Assembly: GCA_036245525.1 (NCBI GenBank)
Contig: BTPG01000005.1
Span: 205,494,030-205,558,029, forward strand
From: Semisulcospira habei
Taxonomy: Eukaryota; Mollusca; Gastropoda; Semisulcospiridae
Direction of reading: 5' to 3'
DNA length: 64,000 nucleotides
Part shown: positions 53,593 to 64,000 of the stretch, one piece after another
Position numbering within the stretch: the stretch's first letter is position 1
How the letters are laid out: every line of letters begins with the position of its first letter
Position numbers and translations under genes: made by a program
The notes under the pieces: model-generated
What the model was told of the DNA's origin: nothing
Seen by the model: the letters and a program-made list of their open reading frames with translations, nothing else
Database searches by the model: none

Positions 53593-54118
53593 TGTCTGAT
53601 AAGCTACAGGACCATGAGCAGCAAGACTGGTACAAGTTCAATGCGTTACCTTCTAACAAAGCGGAAAGAAAGGTAACCCATTTGCTTTGATCCCAGCCAA
53701 GGGCTGTAGCATGAGTCTCAAAACGAAAAAGGTATGAATCGATATCATCTTGTCTTTCTTTGAAAATAGGCAACTTGGGGTAAACAGGTCTAGCACCAAA
53801 AGAAGAACTATCCCTACCTCTGTTTCCATGACCAGCATCTTGTTCCTCAAGTCTACGTTCAGAACGTAACTCAAGTTCCATTTGTTTTGTTTTCTCTAAT
53901 GCTAACTGAACATCGGCTTGTTTATTCTCTAGCTGAACTTCTGCTTGTTTATTCGCTAATCTTGTTTCTTCTTCCAATCTCTTTTCATCCCTCAATCTTT
54001 GCCTCTCAAGACGATCAAAACAATCCTGTACATATTTTGCACGATCCTTATCAGGGAGACCCAAAGTTGTAGCTTGAGCAATAAAAGATTGGAACAACTT
54101 ATCATAATCGTCAGACAT
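53573..54118 (-). CDS. Gypsy element 2 gag N-terminal half
   Basis: The ATG at 54118 (MSDDYDKLFQSFIAQATTLG) is preferred over one 12 bp upstream because it opens the conserved-looking segment. A long charged coiled coil follows (RLRDEKRLEEETRLANKQAE and two EVQLENKQAD-like heptad repeats), then a gag core (FKERQDDIDSYLFRFETHA). The reading frame shifts near 53625 into the next ORF. One frameshift could be a programmed site, but no obvious slippery heptamer is seen, so a mutation is as likely. Confidence 0.85.
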   Translation of the reverse strand: MSDDYDKLFQSFIAQATTLGLPDKDRAKYVQDCFDRLERQRLRDEKRLEEETRLANKQAEVQLENKQADVQLALEKTKQMELELRSERRLEEQDAGHGNRGRDSSSFGARPVYPKLPIFKERQDDIDSYLFRFETHATALGWDQSKWVTFLSALLEGNALNLYQSCCSWSCSLSDIEGQST

Positions 54119-54448
54119 GGTTAAGTGCAATGTAGATCAACACATAAAAACTTACTAAAAAATATCAAAATGTTTAAACAGGAAATCAGTAAAGTACTAA
54201 AGTGTCTACAACGAAATGGCAAAATGCAATTAATCCCAACAACTATAAATTGGTCTAGAAACCTTATGAAACAAGTTTCTTCAAAAGTAAATTCTCAGGA
54301 TAATGCACAGTCTGAATTACAATGAAAACAGTAAAGTCGTAAAAGTATACAAAGCAAATTATGTACTGTATTAACTCAATATGTCTATAAGTAATGCAGT
54401 GACCAATTTTATACCAAATATAACACACTAACTCAATACATGCTGAAG

Positions 54449-54835
54449 ATTGTACATTGATTGTACATTGGTTAACGTCCCGACAGCAACAAGGCTTTCT
54501 CAGGACGTGCCTGCACTGCTTGTGAAAAAAAACTAAACAGAAAATTTAATGTATGTCGCCAGCCGGTCAAATACGTTAAATAAACCTACAACATGGGGCC
54601 TAAATAAAGCTAAGACCATTTAGCAACACACATCCAATATCAAGAGCTACAGGCAGTGCAGACAGTAGGGAGAATTTTAAAAAGGCAAATACAGGTGAAT
54701 GGACAAAGGGTAGACAGAAACACATGCCCCAGAATGGAGAGAAAAACCCACCCTGTGAGGCTGACCAGGGTGACCCTGGGAACTAAAAAATACCTAACCC
54801 CACCCAAGTCCCCCAGGGCAGACCCGGGTGGGGAA
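54449..54835 (-). mobile_element. TAIL retroposon copy 7, in the leader of gypsy element 2
   Basis: 387 bp flanked by acatgctgaag at 54438-54448 and 54836-54846. It lies between the primer-binding site and gag, so it too postdates gypsy element 2. Confidence 0.93.
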
Positions 54836-54846
54836 ACATGCTGAAG

Positions 54847-55574
54847 AACGGCAACTTTAGTTGATAGAAGCACAAGAAATGTACAGCGAAAAAGTTAATA
54901 AGTTCAAAATTTTAATCCAAATATATATTCAAAGAAAAATAAAATGAAATTTATATCAAACACCTCAACACTATAATCGCTAATACTAAATACCAAATGT
55001 ACGGCGAAAGGGAAATAAACCCAATCAAATTATCAAAGTCTTAAACAAAAATGAACCAAGGAAAACAATCTATTGACAACTAAACCAAATAAAAAAAAAC
55101 AAGAACCAATTATAACCACATACATAAATACAAAAAAAAAAAAAATGAAATCAAAATCAATACAAATCACACAAAAACAAAATAAATTAAATCAAATGAA
55201 ACTGAAAACCCAACACGATAATCTACTTAAAATAAGGGCAAAGAGAAGATACCCCCAGACACACGCATAAAAGGATAGGACCCTACAACAGCAAAGAACT
55301 AGTAAAACAAATACAATTCCCTAACAGAAAAATAGAGTCGAAGAAGAGAATAGGAACCCCCAAGACAGAAAAAGAGCTAAATCCTTAGTGCCCAGAAACT
55401 GTACACAGACACAGCCGTTAAACTGGAGACGGCAAATCACACAAAACACATCCCAGTCATACACTAACAAAATTTCAAAAGAATAAGCCCACTAGTCTAC
55501 CGATATAAATCTATAACTAGTGGTGCTCTCACTAAATATGAATATGTATGACCTAATGTTAACACAGAGAAAGT
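54847..55574. other. Leader of gypsy element 2
   Basis: An A-rich, gene-free interval between the TAIL copy and the primer-binding region. The small open frame in it (55073-55270) is lysine/asparagine low complexity. Confidence 0.7.
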
Positions 55575-55586
55575 CTAGGGTCACCA
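55575..55586 (-). promoter_or_regulatory. Putative primer-binding site of gypsy element 2
   Basis: On the minus strand the LTR end CGTTACA is followed by TTTGGTGACCCTAG. TGGTGACCC would pair with a tRNA ending GGGTCACCA; the tRNA is not identified. Confidence 0.6.
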
Positions 55587-55588
55587 AA

Positions 55589-56591
55589 TGTAACGACGGT
55601 GTTTTCGTGTACTACTGAACTAAATTGTTACATATATAAACGTTTATTCTAATGGAATGAGTGTGTGCGTGGGTTTGTTCTGCTAATCAGTATAAAGGTA
55701 GGTGTTCTATCTCTGTTCACTAGACTCTTTCATCCACCACACACGCGCTTACAAACAAGGACAAAGGCCACACAGTTATATCTCTTTGCCCTCTTTAACT
55801 ATTTCTCATACACTCATAACATACATTAAACCACACAATTCACATCATATAAACCAATCTACACAAATAACAATTCACCTCATATAAACCAATCTGCACA
55901 AATAACTAACAGTAACAAGTGGCATATAGGTTATTCACAACTTCAGCGCTCACACATTCACTCGCTACCGTAGAGGTCGTTGTCTCTCTCGAGAGACGTC
56001 ACTCGACTCCTCTTTATACTAGTGTCGACACAGTCAATATCACATTGACGACTTGACGGAGATTCCCGACTAAATACTACTATTCAATGACTACTCAGAT
56101 TTAGAACCTTCCTAGGCGTGAAATTAACGGCGCTAGGCGACAATAGCTACACTGACGGAACACTGCATGTGGTCCTGTAGCTCGAATCTGTGGCTTACTT
56201 CGCTACCGTTGCTGCTCGTAGCACCAGTGATGGTAGGACGAAGGAGAGATGAAGGCTTGATGTCCGCACCTGGTCACGTACGTGGTGCCTTCAGGACAGC
56301 TTCATCGGCCCTACACCAGGGGTGTCCGCTCCGTACCGGCCCCGCTGTACACATTTATACACTCATAAATGTTCGCTCTTATACCCAAAAGTCTGAATGT
56401 GTCTTCGACACATTATTATTCTTCAGAGCGCTCTAGATCATTTCCTCTGAAAAATGTCTTCTTTATGCCACCACACTACAGTCACTATTGTCATAATTCT
56501 TATGACAATTTCTATAGCCACTTTAACACAGTGCACACAATTCCTATACCCACTTTAATACAGTGCACACAATTCCTATAGCCACTTTAAA
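55589..56591 (-). repeat. Gypsy element 2, 5' LTR, truncated
   Basis: 1003 bp match the left LTR with few differences (for example cgtcggtgttttta versus cgacggtgttttcg; a 4-base deletion near 56092; an extra tta near 56415). The outer 600 bp are missing: homology stops at ccactttaa, 56591. The empty TAIL site is at about 56296-56312. Confidence 0.92.
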
Positions 56592-56937
56592 GCTGAGAAA
56601 CAGTCAAAAAACTCCGCCCCGCACGTGTTTTAAAAAAACTTTGCAGGACCCAGCGAGGGCCCTGTCGTGAACGTTCGGCTAACTTCGGCAAACCGGTTTG
56701 GAACTCAGTTGACTCAGTTTTCAACTGCGTTTGTCGTGCTGGCAAAACCCCCGTGAAAAAGACAGGCCACTTCCTGTATGCAGCGCGGAGTGGGAACCGC
56801 GATCACTGATCTAAACCAGCGATATTTCTACTGACAGCAACAGTAGCAGACGACACTCGACCACCCGACGGACAGAGCAGGCCATTTGTGTCTTGCCTGG
56901 ACGCACACTGGATATGGACCAGGCCGAGCTATCCGTA
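56592..56937 (+). CDS. Possible first exon of an unidentified plus-strand gene
   Basis: A moderately GC-rich stretch ends with an ATG at 56914 (MDQAELS) and a consensus gtaagt donor at about 56935. It could be promoter, 5' UTR and start of a gene whose other exon-like pieces follow to 61.8 kb. No homology recognised. Confidence 0.3.
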
Positions 56938-56995
56938 AGTTACACAGCACAGCCTGAAGCTTTATTCAATATCGGAAGGGTGAGGAAGGATTGAG

Positions 56996-57231
56996 TGATT
57001 GATTGATTGTACATTGCTTAACGTCCCGACAGCAACAAGGTTTTCTCAGGACGTGCCTGCACTGCTTGTGAAAAAAAACAAATAAACAGAACATTGAATG
57101 TATGTCGCCAGCCGGTCAAATACATTAAATAAACCTAACACATGGGGCCTAAATAAAGCTAAGACCATTTAGCAACACACATCCAATATCAAGAGCTACA
57201 GGCAGTGCAGACAGTAGGGAGAGTTTTAAAG
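56996..57231 (-). mobile_element. TAIL retroposon copy 8, 5'-truncated
   Basis: It has the (tgat)n tail and tgtacattgcttaacgtc but stops at gggagagttttaaa, so about 160 bp of the 5' part are missing. Confidence 0.9.
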
Positions 57232-57273
57232 GTCCTGGTTCAGCAATTAGTCAGTTGAGGACAGCGAAAAAAA

Positions 57274-57410
57274 ATGTCGAAGTCCCTACCTGACACAGAA
57301 CGTGCAACCCTGACAGGGCCCCGTGTGATGGGATCCCCGAGCACGCACGTAACTATAGCTGCTGTAGAGTGTCAGACGTCCTTGACGGCTGTCACAGTTC
57401 ACGAAAACAG
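57274..57410 (+). CDS. Exon-like segment, unidentified
   Basis: ATG 57274 opens MSKSLPDTERATLTGPRVMG and the frame reaches a cag|gtatac donor at 57410. No domain recognised. Confidence 0.25.
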
Positions 57411-58265
57411 GTATACACCATCCAGCTGCCTAAGGTCACTTCCAGTTGCATCTGTCCGTGCGCGGTAACATCCAATTCCCGTGCAACTACGACTGAAAAA
57501 TATCCAACTTTCATTTTGCCGCACTGGTGAAGCCTGCACCAAGCCGCGACGTCCAGAGCGTCCCAAAAAGGTCCAGCGAATGGTGGCGGTAAGTCCAACA
57601 TGATATAGTGTGGTCTTTTCACTTTTGTGGTACAAATATTACTTTTGTTGGTAAGTATATTTCCAACAACAACAAACACCTATGCGCGTGTAGCTGACGT
57701 CGTGTTTACAAAGGGAAGGTACTCGTAAATATGTATTATCAGGGGACACCACTCTAATGACCACTTCCTTGTCAACAACAAGAAGCCCTAGCGATCGTAA
57801 TGTTATGTGTGTTCTGGTGTACAGGACACTAATTTCGGGGGAAATGATGACTGAGGAAATAACAGCAGACGACAGTGGTGAGAAGTAGGCAGAATACATC
57901 GATGAACAAGACGAAGAATAGATTGGAAATCTTAGCCTCACTGTTCGTCTCTTCTGTAGTTACTATAGGTCACTATAGGCCTGAAACTTAGTTTTTTAAT
58001 TTTCTCTCCTTTATAAATAAGTGTAATAGTTTCTGGGCAATTTTCTATTACACATATTTGTGTTATATACATAATGAAATGTGCGATATATTCTGAGCTC
58101 TGGTCTGATGTACATTTAGAAGTTTCCACTTTTAGTTGCGATTTGTTTTGGGGGTTCGTGGTGGTTGTTTTTGTGTAAATATCTGAACGCCACGGCGTTT
58201 TCTAGTACAAGACCCGTGTGTGCATTACATAACTATACAAATACCAGTCATTTGATTCTTTTTCA

Positions 58266-58415
58266 GTGCCACATCAAATGAGCTCACAGAGCAGCAAGCA
58301 GCTAATGTGTTATTTCTGTGGATACATTTGTGAAGCTAGTACAAAGTGAAGGTGCATCAGTAATGGAACAACGCCCAATCTCATCACAATACATAACAGA
58401 TAATCGCAGTGGCAA
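58266..58415 (+). CDS. Exon-like segment, unidentified
   Basis: A strong acceptor (gattctttttcag) and a consensus donor (ggcaag|gtaagt) bound 150 bp. The first part reads ATSNELTEQQAANVLFL and the rest, in another frame, DTFVKLVQSEGASVMEQRP. The frame change argues for a decayed exon. Confidence 0.35.
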
Positions 58416-58434
58416 GGTAAGTTGTGAACCTAAA

Positions 58435-58436
<2 letters not shown>

Positions 58437-58499
<63 letters not shown>
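58437..58499. repeat. (GT)n microsatellite
   Basis: Starts 20 bp downstream of the exon-like segment's donor. Confidence 0.97.
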
Positions 58500-58501
<2 letters not shown>

Positions 58502-59153
58502 CTTGGGACAAAATGTACAGCTGGCTTATATTTAGAACAAAATATACAGCTGTCTGAATAGAATTAAATATACAGCTGTCTGAATAAAAAACAAAATATA
58601 CCTGCAGTTGTCTGAACACAGACAAAATGTTCATCTGTCTGAATGAAAACAAATGTACAGCTGCTCGCTGTATGAAAACAACATCAGCAATTGTCTGGAT
58701 GAGAATATAATCAACAGGTCTAGGTAAGGATAAAATATACCACTATAATCAACCTAAAATATATTTGTTCACAAAATAACAGCACATTTCAGTGTGATGA
58801 AATAGAGCAATACATGTATGTGCATAATTCATTATGAAACTCAATCAGGTATATAAGTGGTCTATTGTAAGTTGGCTTGCCACTGATACACGTATTTCTC
58901 ATTTTCCTGAAACCTCAAGCTTATGTACAGGAGAAATATGAGTGACAAAAACTTATAATATCATTCTTGTATACCAAAATATTTTATTGCGATTTTTTTC
59001 TGTGAATCATGTAAATACATGTATGTATATATTGCTCCATATCATAACACTCAAATGTGCTGCTATTTTGTGACTAAGCCATTTGTAGAAAGCCACACGC
59101 ACATGCGTATGTGCACACATGCCTATTTTCTGTATTTATTTCTTTTTCAACAG

Positions 59154-59330
59154 GTTTTGTCCATCCATGACTGTGTTTATGGTGTGTTTCTAGACAGCAG
59201 GGCTGCCACAAAGTCAGGTGACTTGAAACTGGTGAATGCACAGACTGGCATCGATTTTCTGAAGACAGCAAGACCTGTCCGATAAGTTGTCACCGACAGA
59301 GTTCTACTGTAATCTCCTGCTACTTTCAGG
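59154..59330 (+). CDS. Exon-like segment, unidentified
   Basis: Acceptor tctttttcaacag, donor tttcag|gtaatt. The frame starts VLSIHDCVYGVFLDSRAATK and stops near 59283, while the +1 frame continues DKLSPTEFYCNLLLLSG to the donor. As in the previous segment, one frameshift seems present. Confidence 0.35.
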
Positions 59331-60178
59331 TAATTATCAGTTTGGTGGCATTTGATTTTGAAGTATGGTACACCTGTGCGCTTGCACAAAATCATTTTTG
59401 TTTGTAAAAGTGTTATCACATCACACATAAAGTAGCTTATAGTGTACTGGAAATATTGCTGTCACAACACTGTAAGTTATGATTTACATATGACTGCTAC
59501 CTCCACACTGTAAGTATATTTACAAGTTGACAGTAAACATTATCATCATGGTGCCATGGTGGTTTTTCTCCCAAGTCTTCATAACAGCTAGTGCTAGCTA
59601 CCGGTCAGTTTGCCACTCTGTAATGCATGTATCTTTTTTCCAGTATGAAATAGATTTGTATATTATTACTGACTTGATCGCAGCCACTGAAACATCTGGA
59701 TCATTACCTTGATGAGTGGCACAAAGGCAAGCGAATTGCATAAAAGGTTTGAGTTGAGCTGTGTTTACATGGAGGATTATATCCTTGAGTGTATGCAGAA
59801 CAAAAACACACGAAACTGTCCTGTCATCGAAATAACCTACTCAGTATAAACTGCTGGTACATTTTCACTTTTGTGCTTTTTTTAACTTTCAGGTTTTGCT
59901 TTATCTATTATATTGGCCATCTGTTTTCAGTTTCTTTGCTGCTGCCAAAGGCTAAACACCACTTGAAACAAGGGATAAAGCCTGTCATCAACCATCACCA
60001 CACATTACGAGTGTCCTTGCCAGGTATGATCAAGGTATCATGTCTTATTTATGCACTTATTTTGACTTAGAGTTTAGATATGTTTCAGTCTCATCATTGA
60101 GTGTTTTGAGTGTTAGTCAAGGGGATGTATCTATGTGGCTGAAAATGAAATGGCCCCCCAAAAAACTTTTATTGGCTA

Positions 60179-60261
60179 CAGGCTTACCATCCTTGACTTC
60201 AACCACCAAGTATGCAAGCAGTATACCAAGATTAGCAACAGGCACTCTGTGGCATACCAGG
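60179..60261 (+). CDS. Exon-like segment, unidentified
   Basis: Acceptor attggctacag and donor accag|gtagca. The frame LTILDFNHQVCKQYTKISNR continues HSVAYQ to the donor without a stop. Confidence 0.35.
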
Positions 60262-60759
60262 TAGCACAGCAGAAATAGGCATAGTACATGTATGTTACAC
60301 ACTTGTGCAATTTCTGGTACAAGTGCAGTGTTGTACATGTCATTTTCAGTATCATTACAGTACATGTATTTGTATAAATATACTATTTAGGATTGTGACA
60401 CTGACCATGAAAACTAATTCTTTCTTATGGCAAGTCAGGTGCAGAATTCCTGTTCATGTGCACTGTTTACAGTATGTAGTTATAACAAGGATGAAAAATG
60501 AAAGCAGACATGTATAAAGAAGAATGTCCAAATGTATTGAAAACAAAAAATGTCCAACATTTTGCTTTTACATTCAACTTTAATACTTTCTTCTATAGAG
60601 AGTACAAAGTGCACAATATGGAGTATATATTACATGCATGTGTCCATTTATTCATGTCCCAACTACTTGTACAAACAGATGTAAACAATCTCCATGACAG
60701 AAAGTAAATTTTAAAAGTTAATGAAAATGTTCTTTTCATTCTGTTTTTTTCTCATCAAG

Positions 60760-60889
60760 GAATGTGCTCTGTGGCCTTGTATCGCGAATGCCTCACTGAT
60801 GAGAAGCTCTCCAGTTTGTTACATTACCTACGCAGTACAGATGACAAGATTGAGCGACGAGTGGATGTGGTTTTTCAGCAGAAGTAAAG
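60760..60889 (+). CDS. Exon-like segment with a stop, unidentified
   Basis: After ttttttctcatcaag the frame GMCSVALYRECLTDEKLSSL runs on (LLHYLRSTDDKIERRVDVVF) to a TAA at 60887-60889. Composition is protein-like; no family recognised. It might be a terminal exon. Confidence 0.35.
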
Positions 60890-61709
60890 ACTTGGAGGTT
60901 GGTTTCACACACATACACAACCAGATAGTGCCCTCAGGTAGTTTAGATTGGGGCTTAGAAACTGCCATCTTATTATGGCCACCTGATAAGAGCAACAGTG
61001 TTTGCTGTTGCCAAGCCCCATATGGCTCTCATGTCACAACTGAAAAAAAAATCTGTATGTAGAGTGTTGGTGATGTTTGATTGCTATTATAATGTGTGAA
61101 TTTTATTTGCAAATGTGATGTTATAATTTTTGACGCTGCAAAATTTGACTTTGGTCTGCTTCTTACAAATATCTGGAAAAGTTGGTTCTTCTGTTAACTC
61201 GATTAGCTGGATCAAATTCAGTAGTTCTTGTTGTCCATTATTATTAGATGATTCCCACACAACCAGTAGGCCGGATTGTCTTCACTGGTCACGCGCTGAT
61301 AAGGTGTCGCCTCTACTCCCACATTCGATATGGTCACCAGGGGCTGCTCATTGGTTGAGTGCATCTTTAGTCTCCCCCAGGGAAAAGTTGGTTATGTTGA
61401 CCTGAAAACATATTCATATAATATCATGTTACCAAGCAGCATTGCAAAGCTACAATGTCTTTTATTATTAGAACAAAACTGTATAAATCGTTTGACCATC
61501 ACCGAGACAAAGATATTGTTTGTAAAAGTTATTTTGCAAATCTGTCTTGTATGGAGTTTATTGATTACACTGGCTGTGATTCATTACGGTTGGTTTCATG
61601 TTGAGTAGATTATACTGGCTGATACCCGGTAGCCAAGTAAACTCCTCTAGAACAGTGTTTGCAGTACATCTTCACATGTACTAACTGACCTTTGTTCTTG
61701 TCTTGCAGC

Positions 61710-61785
61710 TGCCTGCTGAGAGCAAGTTGGGGCACACTGCACTGCATCAGGCTGTTTGCTGTTCCAAAGTTTCTGTGTGACATTG
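61710..61785 (+). CDS. Exon-like segment, ankyrin-like motif
   Basis: After a strong acceptor (gttcttgtcttgcag) the frame LPAESKLGHTALHQAVCCSK includes GHTALHQAV, resembling the GxTALHxA start of an ankyrin repeat, then stops within a few codons. Too short to be sure. Confidence 0.25.
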
Positions 61786-62203
61786 CTGCTAACGCCCCTG
61801 CAGTTTGGTGACATGTTTGACACTGGCCAGTCTGTTGTCTCTTCACTGGTTGGACCTGTCCATGAAGGCTGTCTGTCTGCTGTGGAATCATGGCAATATT
61901 AGCATTTTGGTGGACAGCAAAATTTAGCATATGATGATAGAACTATATTGCCATATGTAACAATACATTAGGAAATCGTTGCGGTATATATATATGCCTG
62001 CATGTGTACCCGCCCCCTCCAGCCCCCCCCCCCCCTTCTCCCTCACTTACCAAAACACAGAGACCAAGTTTGAATGACAGCATCATAAGCAAAATACACC
62101 ATGCATAATATAATTCAATGACATCACAGAAATTGTTTCTTTATAATTAAAATGGTTATCTCTGTTCTGTTTGTGTTTTTGCCTCATGTATTATTACAGT
62201 TAT

Positions 62204-62484
62204 ATATGGTGCAGGAAGTAAAAGTGCACATGTATGTTGTTCTGTAGAGAAGAACCCTATATATGGTGCAGGAAGTAAAAGTGCACATGTATGTTGTTCT
62301 GTAGAGAAGAACCCTATATATGGTGCAGGAAGTAAAAGTGCACATGTATGTTGTTCTGTAGAGAAGAACCCTATATATGGTGCAGGAAGTAAAAGTGCAC
62401 ATGTATGTTCTGTAGAGAAGAACCCTATATATGGTGCAGGAAGTAAAAGTGCACATGTATGTTGTTCTGTAGAGAAGAACCCTA
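62204..62484. repeat. 57-bp minisatellite, five units
   Basis: Units start at 62204, 62261, 62318, 62375 and 62429 (atatggtgcaggaagtaaaa ... tctgtagagaagaaccct). Four spacings: 57, 57, 57 and 54 bp. Because 57 is a multiple of 3, long repetitive frames stay open on the minus strand. Confidence 0.97.
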
Positions 62485-62787
62485 TGAGGAAAGAACGTTG
62501 CTTAGAAATGACAGTTACAACACAATTTATTACTAGATAATATGAATAAAATTGTGTTGTAGCTGTCTTTTCTAAGCGTCTTTCTTTTTTTCGTTGAGTT
62601 CGTCTCTGCATTACACACGCTTTGCAGTCACCATTTTGATCTGGACTATGTGGTTCTGTAGGGTACATAGACTACTTGGTCTTGTTGAGGATAGACATAC
62701 TCATTTCATAAAAAAAATCAGCTGTATTTTTAGGAATTATGACAATCATGGTCACTGTGTTTTATTTATGTATACACTTATTGATGT

Positions 62788-62890
62788 AAACCTGCCTGTT
62801 CCGGATTGGCCTCCGCAGCCACGAAAATGCCTGCAGACGACGTGGGCAAGCCCTATAGAATCTTCGTTTGTGAAGTCAAGCCAAGAGACA
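62788..62890 (+). mobile_element. LINE 2 family 3' end fragment
   Basis: It matches the end of LINE 2 (35765-35866) from the middle of the C2H2 finger through ctatagaatcttcgttt and gaagt.aagccaaga. It is about 100 bp, a strongly 5'-truncated copy. Confidence 0.85.
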
Positions 62891-62899
62891 CTTATTGAT

Positions 62900-64000
62900 G
62901 TACTTGACGATTTTGGTAAACTCATAAGAGAAGCCTCACAATGAAAGGCATTTTTAACAGTTTCACTCAGTACAGATATAAACAAATAAACCATACGTTG
63001 AAGTGTATTTGAAAAAAATGTTTTTGTCACAAAATGAAGATCAAGTGAGATATACCTCTTGCTGTTGTGAACTGATATATTTTCTTGATATTTATTTTTG
63101 CGGGTTGAGTCATTTCAGTTTTCTGATAGAGAACATTGCTATATGGAGTGATCAGAAATAAATCCCACATGGTTTGCTGTCAGTGCAAACATAGATAAAC
63201 TATGAATGAAATATATTGTGGTTAGAATACCAATTACATAATATATATATATCTGTTTCCTAACATTTATTTCATATCTCATAACCATAGCACGAGGTGA
63301 AATAAACCTAATGCTCCAGCCGAAGGGGTGCATGCCTGCATGATGCCAGCTTGCTTTCATCTGCTTCCTAAAGTCAATCGGGGGGGGGGGGGGGGGTAGA
63401 ATTCGCACAACCCCCCAAAATGGAAAAATTAGTAACATTTAAATTAATTTGGGTCGAGGGCATAAAAGGAAATAATTATATGGTCTTGTCAAAAAAAATG
63501 TATACATTATTGGTATGGCGAAGGCCGGAGCCATCTGCTGCGGCCCTGTATCTAATTATTTTGAAACTTGCCTCTCGTTTGCTCATGCACCCTTTAGCTT
63601 GTAGTTGGTGTATCGGTGTTTGCTGTCAGGCACCTGCATGAGGTATGCATTGGGCAGGGTGCATTGCGTTTGCATAGACAGCAGTTGGTTTGGGGAGAAA
63701 ATATTATCACTGAACTCATCAAGTTTGCAGACAGTAATTATCTTTTGTGATACAAAAAAAAAAAAAAAATCAAGATGAGAAGTAATCGACAAAGCAAAAT
63801 ATTACCTAGTGCTTAGATTCTTATAATGGAATCAAATTAGTATGTCCGTGTAACACACACGAACAGGCACAATCACATCAATGGGTGACAGTCTTCACTC
63901 CTAGAAGCTGATTCAGCTTTTCAAAATCCCGAAAAGATGAATTTCAGCTGTTTGGTTCAGACAGAACAGGCCTTCAGCCAGCCTGTTCCAAATGCAAAAG
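62900..64000. other. Unannotated interval
   Basis: No supported gene. It contains an 18-G run at 63380 and a 17-A run at 63753. Confidence 0.5.

Noticed and set aside
51903..53599. Plus-strand ORFs of 60-140 codons
   Set aside because: Antisense shadows of gypsy element 2.
62204..62484. CRISPR-like array
   Set aside because: Units are contiguous 57-bp tandem repeats without unique spacers, in a eukaryotic genome.
62156..62668. 170-codon minus-strand ORF with CALLLPAPYIGFFSTE repeats
   Set aside because: Frame stays open only because the 57-bp minisatellite period is a multiple of three; no start context, splice signals or family.

Overview
This is a eukaryotic, intron-rich, AT-leaning genomic window that starts with an assembly gap (positions 1-202). 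It comes from an invertebrate animal, most likely a lophotrochozoan such as a mollusc; that assignment is inferred from repeat style and is not proven. There is no bacterial-type gene organisation. The only well-supported host gene lies on the minus strand and spans about 31 kb. Seven exons have canonical splice sites and encode, from N to C terminus: two TSP1 repeats (31.2-31.4 kb and 29.2-29.4 kb), a six-cysteine sushi/CCP-like module (25.6-25.8 kb), two exons of uncharacterised ectodomain (5.3-5.5 and 4.2-4.4 kb), an Ephrin_rec_like/GCC2_GCC3 cysteine module (1.6-1.75 kb), and a Thr-rich stalk with a transmembrane helix and a basic start of a cytoplasmic tail (0.6-0.84 kb). The six introns between these exons are all phase 1, the hallmark of an exon-shuffled extracellular receptor. 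Both ends of the gene lie outside the readable window.

Most of the remainder is transposable elements, many nested. 1.8-4.0 kb: 5'-truncated LINE 1. 6.6-7.9 kb: rearranged pieces of two related LTR families forming a long palindrome. 7.9-14.9 kb: relic of a Polinton-like, protein-primed DNA polymerase element, with polymerase on plus and integrase plus small membrane proteins on minus, split by a 2.03-kb hAT element with a perfect 8-bp target duplication. 17.1-23.3 kb: a decayed Ty3/gypsy element on plus. 24.1-25.4 kb: a DNA transposon with about 27-bp inverted ends. 27-29 kb: foldback elements and an exact 86-bp duplication. 29.6-31.0 kb: a solo LTR with 5-bp target duplications and an L2-type LINE tail nested in it. 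33.7-35.9 kb: LINE 2 with a C-terminal C2H2 finger. 38.3-41.0 kb: LINE 3 on minus. 42.7-43.1 kb: tRNA-derived SINE. 43.7-44.6 kb: broken SGNH-hydrolase-like retroelement ORF. 47.3-56.6 kb: a second, much better preserved Ty3/gypsy element on minus with about 1.6-kb LTRs.

Both gypsy elements have the permuted pol order protease - integrase - reverse transcriptase - RNase H (Gmr1-like) instead of the usual gypsy order with integrase last. Eight copies of one 365-400-bp retroposon (TAIL family) are scattered through the window. Six carry intact 10-14-bp target duplications, and one sits inside one LTR of the second gypsy element while the sister LTR preserves the empty site. From about 56.6 kb to 62 kb there are several plus-strand exon-like segments with good splice signals that I cannot assign to a family; they may be a second host gene or a decayed one. 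Microsatellites (GT/CA, AT, TATAA) and a 57-bp minisatellite fill much of the remaining intergenic and intronic sequence.
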